A stretch of 64,000 bases of DNA from Sterolibacterium denitrificans (lineage in GTDB: Bacteria; Pseudomonadota; Gammaproteobacteria; Burkholderiales; Rhodocyclaceae): the NCBI RefSeq assembly GCF_900174485.1, contig NZ_LT837803.1, positions 62,001 through 126,000 of the forward strand. The letters are read 5' to 3'. Each line of letters opens with the position of its first letter. The stretch's first letter is position 1. Shown here piece by piece: positions 63,396-64,000 of this stretch. The position numbers and the translations under genes were made by a program. The notes under the pieces were generated by a model, which was given only the letters and a program-made list of their open reading frames with translations, was not told the origin of the DNA and did not search any database.

Positions 63396-64000
63396 TTATT
63401 TCCCTTTGTCCCGGGCCAGCTTGAGACTGCGCATGCTGCCGAGAGTTTCATTGAGCGTCGGCAGCTCCAGGCTCAGGTCTGCGGCGGACAGGCCCTTGAG
63501 CAGGCTGATGACGCTGCTCACCGATTTCTCGCGCGTGTCGAAATAACGCTCCAGCCACAGCCGGGTCTGGCGCAGATCCTCGCGATAACTGGTGCCATCG
63601 CGCTGCAGCAGGGCAAGGCGGGCGGTAATCAGGCGCAGCTTGAGATTTTCGCGCAGGAAGAAAACCTGGCTGGGCGACAGCAGCGCCGTCTCGGCATCCG
63701 CCGACTGCTCGACGCGCTCGACGCGGATCAACTGCTTCAGCTCGGTCCATAGATCTTGACCGAGCACCTCCCACCAGGCCGGCGGTTCGACGCCCAGGCG
63801 CTGCTTGACGACGGGCTCGGCGCGCGCGCGCTGCTCGAAGGCCAGCGGCAGACCGTCCACGATGCCGATCACCCCTTCCAACTTCATCGAGATACCCTGG
63901 ATGTCGGCCAGCGGCAGGGCCTTGAGACGCTCGACGTCACGGCTGATCAGCTTGCGCAACGGCAGCATCTGCGGCAGGGCGGAGCGCGCCAGGCGGGCAT
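63396..64000 (-). CDS. hemX: HemX, C-terminal part (continues beyond the window)
   Basis: The last 201 codons of the gene are present. The segment VFFLRENLKLRLITARLALL, then DLRQTRLWLERYFD and SLKLARDKGK, matches the C-terminal domain of HemX (putative uroporphyrinogen-III C-methyltransferase-like, membrane-anchored). The anchor and N-terminal parts lie outside the window. It is directly upstream of hemY in the standard hemCDXY order. Confidence 0.88.
   Translation of the reverse strand, partial: ARLARSALPQMLPLRKLISRDVERLKALPLADIQGISMKLEGVIGIVDGLPLAFEQRARAEPVVKQRLGVEPPAWWEVLGQDLWTELKQLIRVERVEQSADAETALLSPSQVFFLRENLKLRLITARLALLQRDGTSYREDLRQTRLWLERYFDTREKSVSSVISLLKGLSAADLSLELPTLNETLGSMRSLKLARDKGK

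Overview
The window is about 64 kb of GC-rich chromosome, packed with genes. It is most likely from a betaproteobacterium of the Rhodocyclales type. The evidence for this is the gene order (RNB ribonuclease-tonB-aroE-mtgA; dusB-fis-purH-purD-hemF; surA-lptD divergent from amgK-murU; hemX-hemY; hemP followed by a DUF2325 gene) together with the protein sequences. I saw no tRNA, rRNA, CRISPR array, transposase or phage gene.

Layout. Positions 1-5200 hold acyl-CoA metabolism: the 5' end of an acyl-CoA synthetase, an SCP2-type thiolase, a nitroreductase-family protein and an acyl-CoA dehydrogenase. A divergent TetR gene shares a palindromic operator with the dehydrogenase. From 5200 to 14290 lie housekeeping genes: Gx transporter, mtgA, aroE, tonB, an RNB exoribonuclease, uppP, a cysteine-cluster protein, an HD protein and thiC. 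From 14430 to 24560 there is a cobalamin uptake and salvage block. A cobalamin riboswitch precedes btuB; cbiB-cobD-cobU-cobT-cobC-cobS-btuC-btuD follow as an overlapping run, and btuF is convergent. From 24720 to 44720 come proS, a lytic transglycosylase, a DUF2145 protein, rsmA-pdxA-surA-lptD, then amgK, a DNA adenine methyltransferase, murU, pepP, ubiH, dusB, fis, purH, purD and hemF.

The most interesting part is 44751-62050, entirely on the minus strand. In transcription order it contains a Fur-type promoter, a leader with an exact 288-bp tandem duplication, hemP and a DUF2325 gene. Next come a haem-type TonB-dependent receptor, an exported and membrane-anchored CobN-like chelatase, a small unknown gene and a cysteine-free ribosomal S4 paralogue. 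A second TonB receptor, a second CobN-like chelatase, a MotA/TolQ/ExbB channel protein and a DUF2149 (ExbD-like) protein complete it. The content resembles the Bacteroidota hmuRSTUV haem-acquisition locus, in which the CobN-like HmuS acts on haem. I infer a periplasmic tetrapyrrole or metal-dechelating system with two chelatase paralogues, driven by a proton-motive-force motor instead of the AAA+ ATPases used by cytosolic CobN or ChlH. hemY and the 3' part of hemX close the window.
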